Positions 12,006-24,541 of a DNA stretch of 59,198 bases are shown here, piece by piece. This stretch comes from Zygnema cylindricum. Its lineage: Eukaryota; Streptophyta; Zygnematophyceae; Zygnematales; Zygnemataceae. The stretch covers positions 1-59,198 of the forward strand of contig JBBHKE010001177.1 of NCBI GenBank assembly GCA_037447655.1. Direction: 5' to 3'. The first letter of the stretch is position 1, and each line of letters starts with the position of its first letter. A model generated the notes under the pieces. It was not told where the DNA came from. It saw only the letters and a program-made list of their open reading frames with translations, and did not search any database. Position numbers and translations under genes: made by a program.

Positions 12006-13060
12006 TGTAGAAATTAATGGTCCATTTTAAGTATTTTCTAGGTCTAAATAGAAATATAGAAAGAAGCCGAGGCAGTCTACCTCTAACTTCTCTCTCCAAC
12101 TCTCAAACTTGTCGCAGTCACTGAGAAATTCGAGAGGGAGCTAGAGCCATGACTACCTAGGCTATCCAGAAGAATACGGGAAATTTATATTAGTTTGGGG
12201 TTTATTAAGTAAAAAGATATACGGCGACCACAAGATTTGATCCTGGTACCTACCGGGCGGCAGACAGCACGTAGCCGTTAGCCTTAGCCGTTAAGTCTAG
12301 AACTAGTGTTACGTAGTATATGGTTTGATATTTACTTAATAATTAATAGGTAGGATAATTCATTTAACTGTAATTGTTTACGGGATACATAGATCCAATA
12401 ATGTATAAGTACGGATTATGGTACGGACAAGAAATCAATACCGCGCATTTATTTCTTTAGTGAAACGAATACCGCGCATGTATTTATTACGGCTACGATT
12501 AAATTCGAATTTAATCGGACAGCCGGAATTAGCGCCGAGATCGCGAAAGAAGATTTTGGCGGTTTGTGGCCATCGCCACATCGGATGACACGTGGCGAAA
12601 TTACATTGGATCGTGGTATCTCTGGAGATTATGGCACCGAATCCGGATATGACATGTGTCGACATTTAGGCGATGTCGTACAATGTCCGTACATAAAGTA
12701 CACAGCATCTGTACTTTTGCGTACGGAACTGTAATCTGATTGGTTCCATACATCAATAGATAGAGTCTGTGAGAGAGATAGGACTTAGAAAAAATAGGAG
12801 ATAGGACCCTCTCTCCCAGAGAGTTTATGTACAAAAGGTCAACTTTGACCCTCCATAACTTACTGCTTAGGGGAGCAAATTCAGAGATTCTTTTTGCTAT
12901 CAACTCTGGGGAGTCTTGCCTTCACAAGGGTGCAAGTGGTCAGTGTTTTTGTTTGCCAGGGTGGCAGTTGTTTATGCTGAAACACAAAGGGGTTAGAGTT
13001 ATCCTAGAGGCTTTTTGGAAGCTGTCCACTTTGAGGACTTATGGAGGTCTCAGAGTTTCA
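12006..13060 (+). repeat. El3 3' LTR
   Basis: 1,055 bp, preceded by the polypurine tract AAAATAAGGGGAG and ending GTTTCA. Compared by eye with the 5' LTR it differs by a few percent plus small indels. That indicates an insertion old enough to decay but younger than its host El2. Confidence 0.92.
12211..12298 (-). other. Antisense tRNA-like Pol III block (El3 3' LTR)
   Basis: On the minus strand: A box (complement of 12282-12295, CTTAACGGCTAAGG), B box (complement of 12233-12243, GGATCAAATCT) and T5 (complement of 12211-12215). Confidence 0.5.
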
Positions 13061-13065
13061 TGCTT

Positions 13066-14743
13066 TACCTTGAGCACATCCACTATAATCACTTATATTA
13101 TCACTCTCACTGAATTGAATTCCTTCCACCACTCCCATCTTTTTCATCTCTTTTAACTTATCTAGTTTCACATGCCGAAGCCTTTATGCCACATCATAAT
13201 ATCATAAAACACCGGCATAATAAAGTTTCTTTGTTTCATTACTTAAAATCAGCCTAAACATCCCGTGGCTACCTTTATCAGCAATGAAATAGACCTCTTC
13301 CTCAAAACAAGCACTAAAGACTCCTTCCCTAGTGCTAGTAAAAAAACCATTATCATCTAATACAGATGTAGAGATGATGTTTTTGTTCAGCTCCGGAATA
13401 AACAATACATTGGAGAATGTTACTATAGATATCTTTCCTTCTACTAACACTTTCAAATCTACCGATCCTACAAGAGTAGTAGTGACTATCCTACCATCTC
13501 TCTACTCTATCTCTACGGTGGGAATTTTTCTTATTTTAGTGAACAGGTGCTTATCCTTACACATGTGCATGGAGGCACCTGAATCTACAATCCAGCCTGC
13601 TTCGCCTTTCAATCCACCGTAAGCACATTTCTGCATTCGTGGAATTTCGACCTCGTTTTTCGCCTCCAACTCCTCATCCAATAGGAGATCATCTACCTCG
13701 TCAGCGGATTCCGCCTCATGTACCTGTGTCATAAGGGCCTTTTTCTCTCCTCTCGGGGTTCCACCGGTCTGCCCCTCCTTTAACCAAAGCTCGGTTAGCT
13801 TAGTGCAATCTGCCATATAGTGCCCCGGTTTTTTACAAAAATGACATAAACCTTTGGGAGCCCTTGGTCCTAACTCATCAGTCTGATTTTTCTGCTCTCT
13901 CCCCCCATAGTTTCCGACCGGTTTCTGGGAATCCTTATTTCTTCAATCGATCGCAGCTGCCAAGGATTGCCCAATCTTTCCTCCCCTTCGGATCTTAATC
14001 GTATTCTCCCGAACGAGAATCCTCCCTACCTATGAGTTCTATATCCACCTTGAGTCCGGCAACTCCCGCACACGGTTGAATATGTTCTCGAACTCATCGG
14101 ATAACTTCATGAGTAAATAGTTAACCTTTTTTTGTCCACTTAAATCTTTTCCAGCACTATCTAGCTCCATGAAGAGTGTAGCAAGCTCATTGCAGAAATC
14201 CTAAATTTTCCCACTTTGTATACATACTCTTTAACTTTCATATCATCTAATTGTTGTAGCTGAATCGTACCACTTTGGTACATCTCTATGAGAGCCATCC
14301 AAAGATCGGATGCCCTTTCTACCTAAAAATAAGGACATGGAAGCCCTTGAGTAAGATGGCAGAGGATGAAGTGATTTGCCGCCATATTGTTGAATTCCCA
14401 AGTATCAATATCATTCTTCTCGTTCCTTGGAATAGGTGACATGAATGCTAAACCAGTTGCTATTGGTGAGGTCGTCTCATTCTCTGTTGCTTTTTCCACC
14501 ACCTGTCCTTCCTTTGTCTCCTTTGTTGAAGATGGATCTGCTTTCCTTGTGAATCTGCTTCCTCCAAACCCTAGTGGGACTCCAAGACTTGTTGGACGCC
14601 CCACTCGTCCACTCACTATCCCCAAAAACCTTTTTTTCGCATACAGCACCTATCATCATACTTTCCCAGTATATGAAGCCAATTCCATTAAAGATGGGTA
14701 CCCTAGAGGGTGGGCCCATAACCTGAAACTCTGAGACCTCTAT
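13066..14743 (-). pseudogene. El2 gag, protease and integrase N-terminal part
   Basis: Reading leftward from 14743, the Gag start codon has become ATA (complement of 14741-14743) at the position where relatives have ATG. Gag follows, with an intact zinc knuckle CHFCKKPGHYMADC (13805-13846). The protease motif DSGASMHM has Asp at 13583-13585. The integrase start runs up to the CSGC region, where El3 interrupts it. Here the Trp that is TAG in three other copies is still TGG (DTWEFNN). Stops and shifts are scattered through the frame. Confidence 0.88.
14709..14723 (-). other. Primer-binding site (El2)
   Basis: The minus strand reads GGTTATGGGCCCACC next to the LTR end. It is an intact match to the half initiator-tRNA-Met site. 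Confidence 0.78.
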
Positions 14744-15776
14744 AAGTCCTTAGAGTAACCAGCTCACACGAAGCCTCTAGGATAACCCTGACCCTTTTAT
14801 GTTTCAGCAAGAATAACTTCCACCCTGGCAATTAAAAACTTTGACCACCTTCACCCTTGTGATGGCAAGACTCCCTTGAGTCGAAAAAGAATCTCTGAAT
14901 TTGCTCCCCTGAGTAGTAAGTTATGAAGGGTCAAAATTGACCTTTTGTACAGAAGCTCTGTGGGAGAGAGGGTCATATCTAGAATTTTTTCTAAGTCCTA
15001 TCTCTCTCACAAACTCTTTCTAATGGTGTACGACACCAATCATATTACACTAATGTACATATAAGCACAGCTGCCGGTGTACTTTATGTACAAAATTTGT
15101 ACGACATGGCCTAAATGTTGACACATGTCATATCCGGATTCGGTCCTGTAATTCATGGAGATGCCGCGATCCAACGTAATCGTGCCACGTGTCATCCGAT
15201 GTGGCGATGACCACAAACCGTCGAGAATCTCTTCTGCGATCTCGACTTTCTTTTCGGCCGTCTGATTGAATGCAAATTTCAATCGTAGCCGTCATAAATA
15301 CATGTCCGGTATTTGTTTCAGTAAAGAAAAAATGCGCGGTAATTTCTTTTTGTCTATACCAAAATCCGTACGCTTACATAACTGGATCTATGTAACCATA
15401 AACATTTGCCGTTAAATGAATTTTTGTACGTGGTAAAATATAAATACATATTAATCCCAATAGTATTTATCAGGACTTTTAGACTTAACGGCTAAGGCTA
15501 CTGGCTACCTGAGCTTTAACGGTCGGCAGGTCCAGGATCAAAACCTGTCACCGACATACACTTTTTAGTAAATAAACCTTCCTATAAATAAATTAATCTA
15601 TTTCCCGTAAACCTCTGGATAGCCAAGGTAACCATGGCTCTAGCTTCCTCTCCAACTTCTGAGTGACTGCAACAAGTGTGGTAATTTGGGAGAGAAGTTA
15701 CAGGCAGACTTCCTCGGCTTCTTTCTATATTCCAATTTAGACCTAGAAAATAAGACAATAACCATCGATTTCTACA
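14724..15776 (-). repeat. El2 5' LTR
   Basis: 1,053 bp, partner of 3086-4144. It carries the same ordered motifs as the El3 LTRs, in reverse. The CACGTGTC variant of the G-box lies near 15185-15200. Confidence 0.9.
15481..15566 (+). other. Antisense tRNA-like Pol III block (El2 5' LTR)
   Basis: A box ACTTAACGGCTAAGG (15483-15497), weak B box (15534-15545) and T5 (15562-15566), on the strand opposite to El2. Confidence 0.48.
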
Positions 15777-15781
15777 CTTGC

Positions 15782-18700
15782 TACACTTTTCATGGAGCTA
15801 GAGAGTGCGGGAAAAGATTTTAGTGAAAAAGAGAAGGTTAACTGTTTACTGATGAAGTTACCCGATGAGTTTGAGAACATAGTCAACCGTCTGCAGGACT
15901 TGTCGAACTCAAGGTGGATATGGAACTCAGTGGTAGGGATGATTCTCGTTCGGGAGAATACGATTGAGATCCGAAGGGGAGGAAAGTGTGGGCAAGCCTT
16001 GGCAGTTGCGACCGATTGGAGGAACAAGGATTCCCAGAAACCGATCGGAAACTATAGGGGGAGGGAGTAGAAAAACTAGACCGACGAGTTCAGACCAAGG
16101 GCTCCCAAAGGTTTATGTCATTTTTGTAAGAAACCGGGGCACTATATGGCAGAGTGCACTAAGCTAACGGAGCTTTTGTTAAAGGAGGGTCAAACCGATG
16201 GAACTCAGAGAGGAAAGAAAAAGGCCCATGTGACACAAGTACATGAGGCGGAATCCAAGGACGAGGACGATAAGCTTCTATTGGATGAAGAGTTGGAGGC
16301 CAAAAACGAGGTCGAACTTCCACGAAGGCAGAAATGTGCTTACGGTGGATTGAAAGGTGAAGCAAGATGGATTATAGATTCAGGTGCCTCCATGCATATG
16401 TGTACGGATAAGCACCTGTTCACTAAGATAAGAAAGATTCCAACCGTAGAGATAGAGTAGGAGGATGGGAGGATAGTCACTACCACTCTTATAGGATCGG
16501 TAGATTTGAAAGTGTTAGTAGAAGGAAAGACATCAATAGTAACATTCTTTGTTGTATTGGTTATTCCGGATCTGAACAAAAACCTTATCTCTACATCTAT
16601 ATTAGATGATAAGGGTTTTTTTACTAGCACTAGGGAAGGAGTCTTTACTGCTAGTTTTGAGGAGGACGTCTATTTCATTGCTGAAAAAGGTAGCCAAGGG
16701 ATGTTTAGGCTGATTTTAAGTAATGAAACGAAGAAGCTTTATTATACTGGTGTTCATGATATTATGATGTGGCATAAGAGGCTTGGGCATGTGAATCTAG
16801 ATAAGTTAAGAGAGATGAAAAAGATGGGAGTGGTGGAAGGGATTCAGTTTAGTGAGAGTGATGATATAAGTGATTGTAGTGGATGTGCTCAAGGTAAAGC
16901 ACACATATTACCCTTTCCCAAAACAACCACTTTCTAGGGAGAAAATATTCTGGATTTAGTACACACAGATATTTGGGGACCGGCTAAAGTGCCCTCACCA
17001 GGGGGGAAGAGATTTATGATGACTATCATTGATGATTGGTCTCGGTAATCGCGAGTGTATTTTTTGAAAAACAAGTCCGAAGCTCAAGATTGTTTTAGCA
17101 ATATAAAGCATGGAGCAAAAAACTCCATGAAACTCGAATCAAGAGAATACGGAGTGACAATGGTGGAGAGTATACTTCTAACCAGTTTGAGGATTTTCTG
17201 AGGGAAGATGGGGTCCAACAACAAAAGACAATTCCAAAAAACCCGGAACGAAATGGGGTAGCTGAAAGATTAAAAATGACAATAAGTAATAGTGCTAGAA
17301 GTATGTTGTCGAATAAGAAGATAGGAAAAAGGTTTTGGGCAGAAGAAATAAATTGTGCTAATTACCTCAAAAAAAGAGTTTTTACTTCAGCTATAAAATA
17401 TCAAACACCTTATTGGAGATGGATAGGCCGGAAACCAGACATATCTCACTTAAAGGTTTTCGGCAGTCAAGTATTCAATCTAGATACAGATCGGTCTAAT
17501 TAGAAGCTATATCCTAAAGGAAAACCGGGATACTTATTAGGATATGATGAGGATGTTAAAGGATATAAGGTTTATAATCTAAAAATGACAGATATAATTT
17601 GGGTAAAACATCTAGTAGTTATGGATATAGGAAAGTCTGTGGATCCCTTCTAGTATACTAAGTCAGTAAAAATCACATTTGAGTTAGAAAATTCCGATGA
17701 CTTTGAGCTTCCTAACTATCCAAGTTTTAGAAAAGATGACATTCTTGCACGTACAAATCAGACCGAAAAGGACCCGCTTGCGGAAACTTCAGTGATAACT
17801 CTACCCGAAGCCGATGATGTGTTGGAAATTGATTCGGAATACAATGATAGGTGAGAAGCCGAGATTGTTCGAAAGAACCCACGAGAACCATCTATTCCGG
17901 CCACTGATTTTGAGGGGGGAAGGAGAAGTAGCAAAAGATTGGAAGAAAAACAGATTAATAACAAGGAAACAAAACTATCTCATCAAGATGAACCTTAGAC
18001 TTATGGAGAGGCGATGCCTTGTATAGAAAGGAACCGGCGGAAGACAACCATCAATGAGGAGATGGCCTCAATTATGGCAGCCGATACTTGGAAGCTGGTG
18101 GATTGTCCACCTAATTACAAAACCAATCGGTTTTAAGTGGGTTTTCAAATTTTAACTGAAACCAGATAACACAATTGAGCACTACAAGGCTAGATTAGTG
18201 GCAAATGGATTTACACAAAAAGAGGGTATCGACTACGAGGTAACAATTGCCCCTATCATCAAATTTCCCTCCGTCCGCATACTTCTCAATATGGCAGCAG
18301 CAAAAGACACGGAGGTGCACCAGATGGACATCAAGACAATATTTTTGCATGGAGAATTGGAAGAGGAGATATCTTCATGCGACAACCCAAAGGATTTGTG
18401 GAGGAAGGAGAGGAGAGTAAGGTATGTCAGCTGATTAAATCTCTTTATGTTTTGAAACAAGCGCCTCGACAGTGGAATAAGAAGCTTGATGAGTTTTTTA
18501 CCGGTCAGGGATATATTCGGATCAGCTCAGATCACTCAATCTATGTTTTTGAAGATGAGGAAGGTGTTATATTTATTGAATTTAATGTTGATGATTTGCT
18601 TGTTATAAGTAATTCAATGGGAAAATTTTATAAAATAAATACTAATCTTAAGGGGAGACTTGAAATGAAGGATATAGGGCAAGCAAAATATATTTTGGGA

Positions 18701-19580
18701 ATTCAAGTAGAAGGAGATCTAAAAAGAAAGATTATAAGATTGACTCAAAAAGAAGCAGTAGGGAACTTGCTTCAAATAATTTCAGATGGATAAAGCTAAT
18801 AGTTGTACAACTCCAATGGAGTTAAAGAAGAGAAGTTAGGTGAGTAAGGAAGAAGGAGTCATAATACTAGACGAGGAATTATTTCATGAATAACAGAAGT
18901 TCATAGAGACTATTCCTTACAAGCAAGTAGTGGGAAGTCTAATCTATTTTATGAATTGCACCCGGCCGAATTTAGCTGCAGCTGTAGGAGTGCTGAGTAG
19001 AAGTCTAAATGCTCCCACTAAGAGGGATTGGGAGGCAACTAAAAGAGTCCTTAGATATTTGATAGGAACCAGGGATCTATGGTTGCATTTGGGTGGGGAG
19101 AATACTGACATCACTACTTGGAGTGATGCCAGTTATGGTGATGCTCCAATGAGGAGATGCACTTCTGGATATGTATTATATGTGGGTGATAGGGCTTGCT
19201 GTTGGAGTAGCATATAGCAAAAAGTTATTGCTCTGTCCACCATGAAGGCTGAGTATATGGCCTCTTGCTCTGCTGTAAAAGAATTGATGTGGGTTAAGTC
19301 TTTGCTTGGTGAGCTTGGTCACCTTAAGAGTGGTGTGCAAAAATGTTTTTGTGATAACCAAGCTGCAATCGCTCTTTCTGCCAATCCTAAACATCATTTT
19401 AATGCTAAACACATGGACATTAGACTCAGCTTTGTTAGAGAGAAAGTAGAAAACAAAATAATTAGTTTATAGTATCGACGAGATAGTGAGATGATAGCAG
19501 ATATGATGACCAAACTTGTGCCTGCCACTAAGCTAACTTTCTGCAGGGAGAAGTGTGGTATGAAATTAAAGATTGACTAG
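15782..19580 (+). pseudogene. El1 gag-pol, main body
   Basis: It continues the El1 gag frame after the duplicated CTTGC. The zinc knuckle CHFCKKPGHYMAEC is intact (16116-16157). Protease DSG has Asp at 16378-16380. The integrase zinc motif lies at about 16765-16900 and its core to about 17480. RT runs from about 18060 with FNVDD at 18581-18595. RNase H (STMKAEYMAS, DNQAAIALS) reaches the stop near 19578. There are many stops, including a TAA at about 17046 at the same integrase Tyr as in El3. It ends with a good polypurine tract before the LTR at 19594, not before El1's own LTR, so part of this region may derive from the inserted copy. Confidence 0.85.
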
Positions 19581-19593
19581 AAAATAAGGGGAG

Positions 19594-20649
19594 TGTAGAA
19601 ATTAATGGTCCGTTTAAAGTATTTTATAGGTCTAAATAGAAATATCGAAAGAAGCCGAGGCAGTCTACCTCTAACTTCTCTCTCCAACTCTCAAACTTGT
19701 CGCAGTCACTGAGAAATTGGAGAGGAAGCTAGAGCCATGGCTACCTAGGCAATTCAGAGGTTTACGGGTAATATATATTAGTTAGGGGTTTATTTACTAA
19801 AAAAAATATGTGCCGGCCATTGGATTTGAACCTGGTACCTGCCGGATGGCAAGCAGCCGGTAGCCGGGAACCTTAGCCGTTAAGACTTTAAGTAGTGTTA
19901 CGTAGTATATGGTTTTATTTTTAATTTAACATTAATATGTAGGATAATTCATTTAACTATAATTGTTTACGGGATACATAGATCCAGTAATGTAAAAGTA
20001 CGGATTACGGTACGGATAAAAAACCAATACCGCGCATTTATTTCTTTAGCGAAATGAATACCGCGCAAGTATTTATTATGGCTACGATTAAATGTGAATT
20101 TAATCGGACGGCCGGAATTAACGTTGAGATTGCCGAAGTGGATTTTGGTGGTTTTTGGTCATCGCCACATCAAATGACACGTGGCGGAATGACATTGGAT
20201 CGCGGCATTTCCGAGGATTAAGGGAGCGAATCCGGATATACCACGTGTCGACATTTAGGCAATGTCGTACAGTGTCCGTACACAAAGTACACCGGCAGTT
20301 CAACTTTTGTGTACGGAAGTGTAATCTGATTGGTTCCATACATCAGTAGATAGAGTTTGTGTGAGAGATAGGACTTAGAAAAAATTAGGAGATAGGATCC
20401 TCTCTTCAAAGAGCTTCTATACAAAAGGTCCACTTTGACACTCCATAATTTATTGCTCAGGGGAGCAAATTCAGATATTCTTTTTGCTATCGACTTAGGG
20501 GAGTCTTGCCTTTACAAGGTGAAGGTGGTCAGAGTTATTGTTTGTCAGGGTGGCAGTTGTTCTTCCTAAAACACAAAGGGGTTTTGGTTATCCTACAGGC
20601 TTCTTGGAAGCTGTCCACTCTGACGACTTATGGGGGTCTCAGAGTTTCA
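19594..20649 (+). repeat. Shared middle LTR of the Z array
   Basis: 1,056 bp, starting TGTAGAAATTAATGG and ending GTTTCA. It serves as the 3' LTR of the copy on its left and the 5' LTR of the copy on its right. Confidence 0.88.
19799..19888 (-). other. Antisense tRNA-like Pol III block (best B box)
   Basis: On the minus strand: A box CTTAACGGCTAAGG (complement of 19871-19884), consensus B box GGTTCAAATCC (complement of 19822-19832) and T8 (complement of 19799-19806). With 24747-24836 this is the cleanest copy of the A-family form. Confidence 0.58.
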
Positions 20650-23600
20650 GGTTATGGGCCCACCCTCTAGGGTACCAATCTTTAATGGAACTGGCTTCAT
20701 ATACTGGGAAAGTATGATGATAGGAGCTCTATGCGAAAAAAGGTTTTAGGGGATAGTGAGTGGATGGTTGGGGCGTCCATTAAGTCTTAGAATCCCTTCA
20801 AGGTTTGGAGGAAGCAGATTCACAAGGATAGAAGATCCACCTTCAACGGAGGAAACAAACGAAGGAGAGGTGGTGGACAAAGGAAAGGAGAAGGAGACGA
20901 CAACACAAATAGCAACTGGTTCGGTATTCATGTCACCTATTCCGAGGAATGAGGAGAATGATACTGAAACCTAGGACTTCAACAATATGGAGATAAAGCA
21001 CTTTATCCTACGCCATCTAACTCAAGGACTTGCATGTCCTCATTTGCAAGTATAAATGGCATCCGATCTTTGGATGGCTCTCATAGAGATGTACCAAAGT
21101 GGTATGATTCAGCAACAACAGTTGGCTGATTAGAAAGTTAAAGAGTATGTATACAAAGGAAGGAAGATGTTGGATTTTTGCAATGAGCTTGCTACACTCT
21201 TCATGGAGCTAGAGAGTGCGGGGAAAGATTTTAGTGAAAATGAAAAGATTAACTGTTTACTGATGAAGTTACCCAATGAGTTCGAGAACATAGTCAACTG
21301 TGTGTAGGACTTGCTGGACTCAAGGTGGATATGGAACTCAGTGGTGAGGATGATTCTCGTTTGCGAGAATACGATTGAGATCCAAAGGGGAGGAAAGAGT
21401 GGTTAAGCCTTGGCAACTGCGACGGATTGGAGGAACAAGGATTCCCGTAAACCGATCGAAAACTATCAGGGGAGGGAGCAAAAAAATTAGACCGATGAGT
21501 TAGGACCAAGGGCTCCCAAAGGTTTATGTCATTTTTGTAAGAAACCCAGCACTATATGGCAGAGTGCACTAAGCTAATCCAGCTTCGGTTAAAGGAGGGG
21601 CATCAGTTGGTACCCCGAGAGGAAAGAAAAAGGCCTTTGTGACACAGGTACATTAGGCAAAATCCGAGGATTAGGACAATGAGCTCCTTTTAGATGAGGA
21701 GTTGGAGGCGAAAAACGAGGTCGAAATTCCACGAAGGCAGAAATGTGCTTACGGTGGATTGAAAGGTGAAGCAGGTTGGATTATAGATTCAAGTGCCTCG
21801 ATGCACATGTGTAAGGATAGGCACCTGTTCACTAAGATAAAAAAGATTCTCACCGTAGAGATAGAGTACAGGGATGGGAGGATAGTCACCACTACTCTTG
21901 TAGGATCTATAGATTTGAAGGTGTTAGTAGAATGAAAGACATCCATAGTAACATTCTCCGATGTATTGTTTATTTCGGTGCTGAACAAAAACCTCATCTC
22001 TACATCTGTATTAGATGATAAGGGTTTTTTTACTAACACTAGGGAAGGAGTCTTTACTGCTAGTTTTGAGGAGGATGTCTATTTCATTGCTGAGAAAGGT
22101 AGCCATGGGATGTTTGGGCTGGTTTTATGTAATGAAACGAAGAAACTTTATTATGCTGGTGTTCATTATATTATGATGTGGCATAAGAGGCTTGGGCATG
22201 TGAATCTAGATAAGTTAAGAGAGATGAAAAAGATGGGAGTGGTGGAAGGGATTAAGTTCAATGAGAGTGATTATGTAAGTGATTGTAGTGGATGTGCTCA
22301 AGGGAAAACACACAGATTACCCTTTCCTAAAACAGCCACCTATAAGGGAAAAAAAATTCTAGATCTAGTACACACAGATATTTGGGGACCGGCTAAAGTG
22401 CCCTCACCTGGGGGGAAGAGATTTATGATGACTATCACTCATGATTGGTCTCGCTATTCTCGCTTGTATTTTTTGAAGAACAAGTCAAAAGCTCAGGATT
22501 ATTTTAGATAATATAAAGTATGGAGTGAAAAACTCCATGAAACTCTAATCAAGAGAGTAAAGAGTGACAATGGTGGGGAGTATACTTCTAACCAGTTTGA
22601 GGATTTTCTAAGCGAAGATGGAGTCCAACACCAAATGAAAGTTCCAAAAAACCCTGAACAGAGTGGGGTAGCTGGAAGGTTGAATAGAACACTAAGTGAT
22701 AGTACTAGAAGTATGTTGTCAGATAAAAAGATAGGAAAAAGGTTTCGGGCAGAAGTAATGAATTGTGCTAATTACCTCAAAAATAGAGTTCTTACTTCAG
22801 TTATAAAAGATCAAACACCTTATGAAAGACAGACATGTCGGAAACCAGACATATCTCACTTAAAGGTTTTCGGCAGTCAAGTATTGAGTCTAGATACAGA
22901 TCGGTCCAATTGGAAGCTAGATCCTAAAAGAAAACCGGGATACTTATTAGGATATGATGAGGATGTTAAAGGATATAGAGTTTACGATCTAAAAAGGGAA
23001 GATATAATCTTAGTAAAGCATCTAGTAGTTATGGATGAAGGAAAGTCAGTGGATCCCTTCAAGTATACAAAGTCAGTAAAAATCAGATTTGAGTTAGAAA
23101 ATTCCGATGACTTTGAGCTTCCTAACTATCCAAGTTTTAGAGAAGATGACATTCTTGCAGGTACAAATCAGACCAAAAAGGACTCGGCGGTGGAAACTCC
23201 GGTGACAACTTTACCTGAAGCGAAAGACGTGGTGGAAATTGATTTGGTATCAAGGGATAGGGGAGAAGCCGAGATTGTTCGAAAGAATCCACGAGAACCA
23301 TCTATTGCGGCCTAAGATTTTGAAGGGGGAAGGAGAAGTAGCAAAAGATTGCAAGAAAAACAAGTTAATAACAAGGTAACTAAACTATCTCATCAAGATG
23401 AATCTCAAACTTATGGAGAGGCGATGACTTGTCCAGAAAGAAACCGGTGGAAGACATCCCTCAACGAGGAGATAGCCTCAATTATGGCAGCCGATACTTG
23501 GGAGCTGGTGGATTGTCCACCTAACAGAAAACCAATCGGTTGTAAGTGGGTTTTCAAATTAAATAAAAAAACCCAGATAACACAATCGAGCGCTATAAGG

Positions 23601-24526
23601 CCCGATTAGTGGCAAAGGAATTTACTCAAAAGAAGGGAACTGACTTCGTGGAAACCTTTGCCTCTGTTGTCAGATTTCCCTCCGTCCGCATACTTCTCAA
23701 CTTGCTGGAGCGGAAGACATGGAAGTGCACCAGATGGATGAAGCTAATAGTTGTACAACTCCAATGGAGTTGAAGAAGAGAAGTTAGGGGAGTGAGGAAG
23801 AAGGAGTCGTAGTCTTAGACTAGGAATTATTTCCTGAAGAACAGAAGTTCATGCAGACTATTCTTAACAAGCAAGTAGTGGGAAGTCTAATATATTTTAT
23901 GAATTGTACCCGGCCGGATTTAGCTGCAGCTATAGGAGTGCTGAGTAGAAGTCTAAATACTCCCACTAAGAGGGAATAGGAGGCAGCTAAGAGAGTCCTT
24001 AGATATTTGATAGGAACTAGGGATCTATGGTTGCATTTGGGTGGGGAGAATACTTACATCACTACTTTGAGTGATGCCAGTTATGGTGATGCTCCGATGA
24101 GGAGATGTACTTTTGGATATGGTTTATATGTGGGTGATGGGGCTTGCTGTTGGAGTAGCAAACAACGAAAGGTTATTGCTCAGTCCACCATGGAGGGTGA
24201 GTGTATGGCCTCTTGCTCTGCTGTAAAAGAATTGATGTGGGTCAAGTCTTTGCTTGGTGAGCTTAGTCACCTTAAGAATGGTGTGCAGAATTTTTTTTGT
24301 GATAATCAGGCAGCAATCGCTATTTCAGCCAATCCTAAACATCATTTTAAAGCCAAACAGATGGACATTAGAATCATTTTTGTTAGAGAGAAAGTAGAAA
24401 AAAAAATAATCAGTTTAGAGAAATGACCAGATAGTGAGATGGTAGCAGATATGATGACCAAACCTGTTCCTTCCCCTAAGCTGATTTTATGCAAGGAGAA
24501 GTGTGGTATGGAATTAAAGATTAACT
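20630..24526 (+). pseudogene. Z internal region: gag-pol with RT core deleted
   Basis: Gag starts at ATG 20630 inside the LTR. It has a stop at the FW of the CEKRFWG motif and a TAG at about 20971 shared with El1 and El3. The zinc knuckle (about 21528) is broken by a 1-nt loss. Protease reads DSS instead of DSG (about 21788). Integrase is well kept at 21966-22511 and 22635-23000. The sequence then jumps at about 23735 from the RT motif HQMD straight to the segment after the RT core, removing several hundred bp including YVDD. The word CAGATGGA sits at both ends of the lost piece. RNase H (24007-24426) is recognisable. Confidence 0.86.
20650..20664 (+). other. Primer-binding site (Z)
   Basis: GGTTATGGGCCCACC directly after the middle LTR; intact. 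Confidence 0.78.
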
Positions 24527-24541
24527 TGAAAACAAGGGGAG

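Larger units (their letters stand above)
6814..13060 (+). mobile_element. Ty1/copia element El3, innermost of the left nest
   Basis: A 6,247-bp element with LTRs 6814-7853 and 12006-13060. The 5-bp target duplication TGCTT is perfect (6809-6813 and 13061-13065). It lies inside the integrase gene of El2, in the opposite orientation, and removing it restores El2 integrase. It must therefore be younger than El2, which is younger than El1. gag-pol is present but broken. Confidence 0.93.
3086..15776 (-). mobile_element. Ty1/copia element El2, nested in El1 gag
   Basis: A complete minus-strand element with two LTRs (3086-4144 and 14724-15776) and one internal region. That region is split by El3 into 4145-6813 and 13066-14723. 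A perfect 5-bp target duplication, CTTGC, lies at 3081-3085 and 15777-15781. Removing the element rejoins the gag frame of El1. The net length without El3 is about 6.4 kb, usual for copia elements. Confidence 0.92.
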
